Positions 6,080 to 7,179 of a stretch of 7,179 nt of DNA are shown here, one piece after another. The number at the start of each line of letters is the position of its first letter. The first letter of the stretch is position 1. The translations under genes were made by a program, and so were the position numbers. Source of the DNA: Clostridiales bacterium UBA2658 (GTDB lineage: Bacteria; Bacillota; Clostridia; Oscillospirales; Oscillospiraceae); NCBI GenBank assembly GCA_002359425.1, contig DEMY01000020.1, forward strand, positions 17,883-25,061, given 5' to 3'. The notes under the pieces were generated by a model. It saw only the letters and a program-made list of their open reading frames with translations. It was not told where the DNA came from and made no database searches.

Positions 6080-6295
6080 CTAAAGCAAGTATGTAACATG
6101 TCTTACCATAAAAAAAGCAAAAATCCATGTGCAGGTTCGAATCCTGACACATGGATTTCTTATGTGTTTTCTTTCCAAAATCGATATCATTGATTTTTGC
6201 AGCGGATTCGAACTATCACTTCGCAGATTAAACATAATGGGAAGCTCATATTGCTGTTGGTCATACTGTATGGTGACTTTCGCTTTCTGCTTCAA
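6080..6295 (-). CDS. Possible small protein with TTG start, overlapping the upstream gene
   Basis: The frame begins with TTG at 6295, 4 bases after AAAGGG, and overlaps the last 35 bases of the upstream gene. Its first 40 or so residues (KVTIQYDQQQYELPIMFNL and following) alternate like a beta-strand and look coded. The rest reads through the terminator hairpin at 6121-6158 and becomes Cys/Arg-rich and implausible. It may be a truncated gene, or the tail of a gene whose end was replaced. I do not recognise the family. Confidence 0.35.
   Translation of the reverse strand: MKQKAKVTIQYDQQQYELPIMFNLRSDSSNPLQKSMISILERKHIRNPCVRIRTCTWIFAFFMVRHVTYLL
6121..6158. terminator. Strong hairpin terminator whose tip matches a tRNA T-arm
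   Basis: AAATCCATGTG (6121-6131) pairs perfectly with CACATGGATTT (6148-6158), and inside it CAGG pairs with CCTG around the 7-base loop TTCGAAT, with one bulged A (6147). On the minus strand it is followed by TTTTTGCTTTTTTT, an excellent terminator for the gene ending at 6261. The plus side is T-rich too. The inner part CAGG-TTCGAAT-CCTG is the consensus T-arm of a bacterial tRNA read on the plus strand, but no D-arm or anticodon arm is present, so no tRNA gene is called. Confidence 0.75.
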
Positions 6296-6572
6296 TAAGC
6301 CCTTTGAAAGACGTATCTATGTTTTCCCACTCGGTTTTCTCAGTAGTATATAAACAGTGTCCGTATTCAACTTCTACAGCGCTAATGATTTGGCGGAACC
6401 AGTCAATGGGAGACCACGAACGCATTATTTGTGAATATAAACAATTATTTTCATTATTCCACTGCACCCCCGTGGCATTTCGGTAAATCAACTCAAATGT
6501 CGCCTTTTCTGGTTGGATGCAGAGTCTATTAGATTTGTCTACCCAGATTCTTGATATAAGTTCATTTTTCAT
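6261..6572 (-). CDS. Unrecognised small soluble protein, about 103 residues
   Basis: I do not recognise the family. The start at 6572 is chosen over the upstream ATG at 6596 because GAGGG lies 7 bases before it. The protein begins MKNELISRIWVDKSNRLCIQ and contains six tryptophans, including FELIYRNATGVQWNNE, RSWSPIDWFRQII and KTEWENI. It has no signal peptide or membrane segment and a mixed alpha/beta look. It resembles in style the small soluble hypothetical proteins found as cargo in mobile regions. Its end overlaps a TTG-started frame, and a strong terminator lies 100 bases further on. A role cannot be assigned. Confidence 0.7.
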   Translation of the reverse strand: MKNELISRIWVDKSNRLCIQPEKATFELIYRNATGVQWNNENNCLYSQIMRSWSPIDWFRQIISAVEVEYGHCLYTTEKTEWENIDTSFKGLIEAESESHHTV

Positions 6573-6596
6573 CTGATATCCCTCGCCACGTATCAA

Positions 6597-6853
6597 ACCA
6601 CTTACCTTTCATTACTTTGCGATAATTCACTATTCATAATTAGCAGTTCAGTTAGTACCATAATGCGAAGTTCATCAATTCTGCTAAAGAACGAAGTCCC
6701 AGGTCGTGCTACCAACAAAATTAATGCGATTTAATAGCTGCAATAAAAGCCGGAGATTTTTGATTTTATCCCGTTGGACAGTGATGTTACAATTTTACTT
6801 TTTCATGACCCCTCTTTATGTTCTCCACAGCTAAAAACATAGTCAATTTTTGT
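6597..6853. other. AT-rich gap before the response regulator; no gene called
   Basis: No ATG-started gene is supported. On the minus strand short coding-looking pieces appear in two frames (for example NLRLLLQLLNRINFVG near 6715-6765 and FFSRIDELRIMVLTELL near 6630-6690), separated by a frame change, with stops in both. They may be remnants of one decayed gene, which I cannot identify. Confidence 0.4.
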
Positions 6854-6882
6854 TTGTAACCTGTTATATCCTATGTTAGAAT
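6854..6882 (+). promoter_or_regulatory. Sigma-A-type promoter of the response regulator
   Basis: TTGTAA (6854-6859), a 17-base spacer and TAGAAT (6877-6882) lie about 50 bases before the start codon at 6932. No clear regulator site was found. Confidence 0.6.
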
Positions 6883-6918
6883 TATTTATAAGTCCTAAAA
6901 GCAACCTTTATTGAACAA

Positions 6919-6924
6919 AAGGAG
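6919..6924 (+). promoter_or_regulatory. Ribosome binding site of the response regulator
   Basis: AAGGAG, 7 bases before the ATG at 6932. Confidence 0.8.
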
Positions 6925-6931
6925 CAAACCG

Positions 6932-7179
6932 ATGATCAGTATTGCAATATGCGACGACGAGCCGCAGGAGCTTGAGCGAGCCAAGACCTTGCTAAAGCAA
7001 TACGCCAAAGACCACCCGCAATATGAGATAAAAGCATATTACTTCAATGCTCCTTTAGAGTTTCTCGCTTATATAGAAGCAAACGGTGGATTCGATGTAT
7101 TGCTGCTTGATGTTTATATGGATGGTATTTTAGGTACAGATGCAGCACGGGAACTGCGAGCTATGGGTGATAATTGTCA
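6932..7179 (+). CDS. Response regulator receiver domain, probably LytTR (AgrA/VirR) type, cut by the right edge
   Basis: About 82 residues are visible. ICDDE (6-10) supplies the acidic pocket and VLLLDVYMDG (56-65) carries the likely phosphorylated Asp60, both standard for the CheY-like receiver domain. The opening MISIAICDDEPQELERAK and the DVYMDGILGTDAARELR stretch are typical of regulators that end in a LytTR DNA-binding domain in Clostridia, usually paired with a GHKL histidine kinase and controlling peptide or quorum functions. The output domain lies beyond the window, so the LytTR type is inferred. Promoter and ribosome binding site are both good, so this is the first gene of its unit. 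Confidence 0.87.
   Translation, partial: MISIAICDDEPQELERAKTLLKQYAKDHPQYEIKAYYFNAPLEFLAYIEANGGFDVLLLDVYMDGILGTDAARELRAMGDNC

Noticed and set aside
4506..6158. An imperfect 14-base inverted match (13 of 14) between 4506-4519 and 6145-6158, flanking the phosphorylase and QueG-like genes, as possible element ends
   Set aside because: Matches of this quality are expected several times by chance in a window of this size, and one copy is simply an arm of the terminator hairpin. No transposase or target duplication is seen.
6121..6158. A tRNA gene
   Set aside because: Only a T-arm and an acceptor-like stem are present; there is no D-arm or anticodon arm on either strand.

Overview
The window looks like a mosaic accessory region from a Gram-positive anaerobe, most likely a gut Clostridia (Bacillota). 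The reasons are strong AGGAGG-type ribosome binding sites, sigma-A-like promoters, two clostridial-type 4Fe-4S proteins, a Clostridia-type phage holin, and a LytTR-style response regulator start. Base composition shifts: the left third is GC-rich in its coding parts and the right third is clearly AT-rich, which suggests segments of different origin. No complete known mobile element, rRNA, tRNA or CRISPR array is visible.

Left part (1-1860, minus strand): a 316-residue iron-sulfur protein with two ferredoxin clusters and an extra cysteine-rich region is preceded by a sigma-A-like promoter. A perfect 19-bp inverted repeat covers the -10 box, and a second TTGAC-N6-GTCAA site lies upstream, so this looks like a repressor-controlled gene. 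Downstream on the same strand is a 160-residue cysteine-rich beta-type protein. It overlaps the start of a second beta-sandwich protein that runs off the left edge.

Middle (1860-2983): a long stretch with no convincing gene leads to a small plus-strand three-helix phage holin with its own terminator. A second, bidirectional terminator separates it from the minus-strand genes to the right. No lysin accompanies the holin, so this is probably a prophage remnant or a domesticated holin.

Phage-type pair (2984-4159, minus): an ASCH/PUA-like protein follows a DUF5131 (phage Gp37/Gp68) protein. The DUF5131 frame is interrupted by two TGA codons nine bases apart, with no frameshift, so it appears to be a recent pseudogene. 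Upstream, 4198-4460 holds fragments that look like gene debris.

Right part (4554-6596, minus): a short QueG-like double-cluster iron-sulfur protein lies downstream of a PNP/UDP-family nucleoside phosphorylase. Further upstream are an unrecognised protein of about 103 residues, an overlapping TTG-started small frame, and a strong terminator hairpin whose tip matches a tRNA T-arm. At the far right a promoter and ribosome binding site lead into a plus-strand response regulator receiver domain cut by the window edge.
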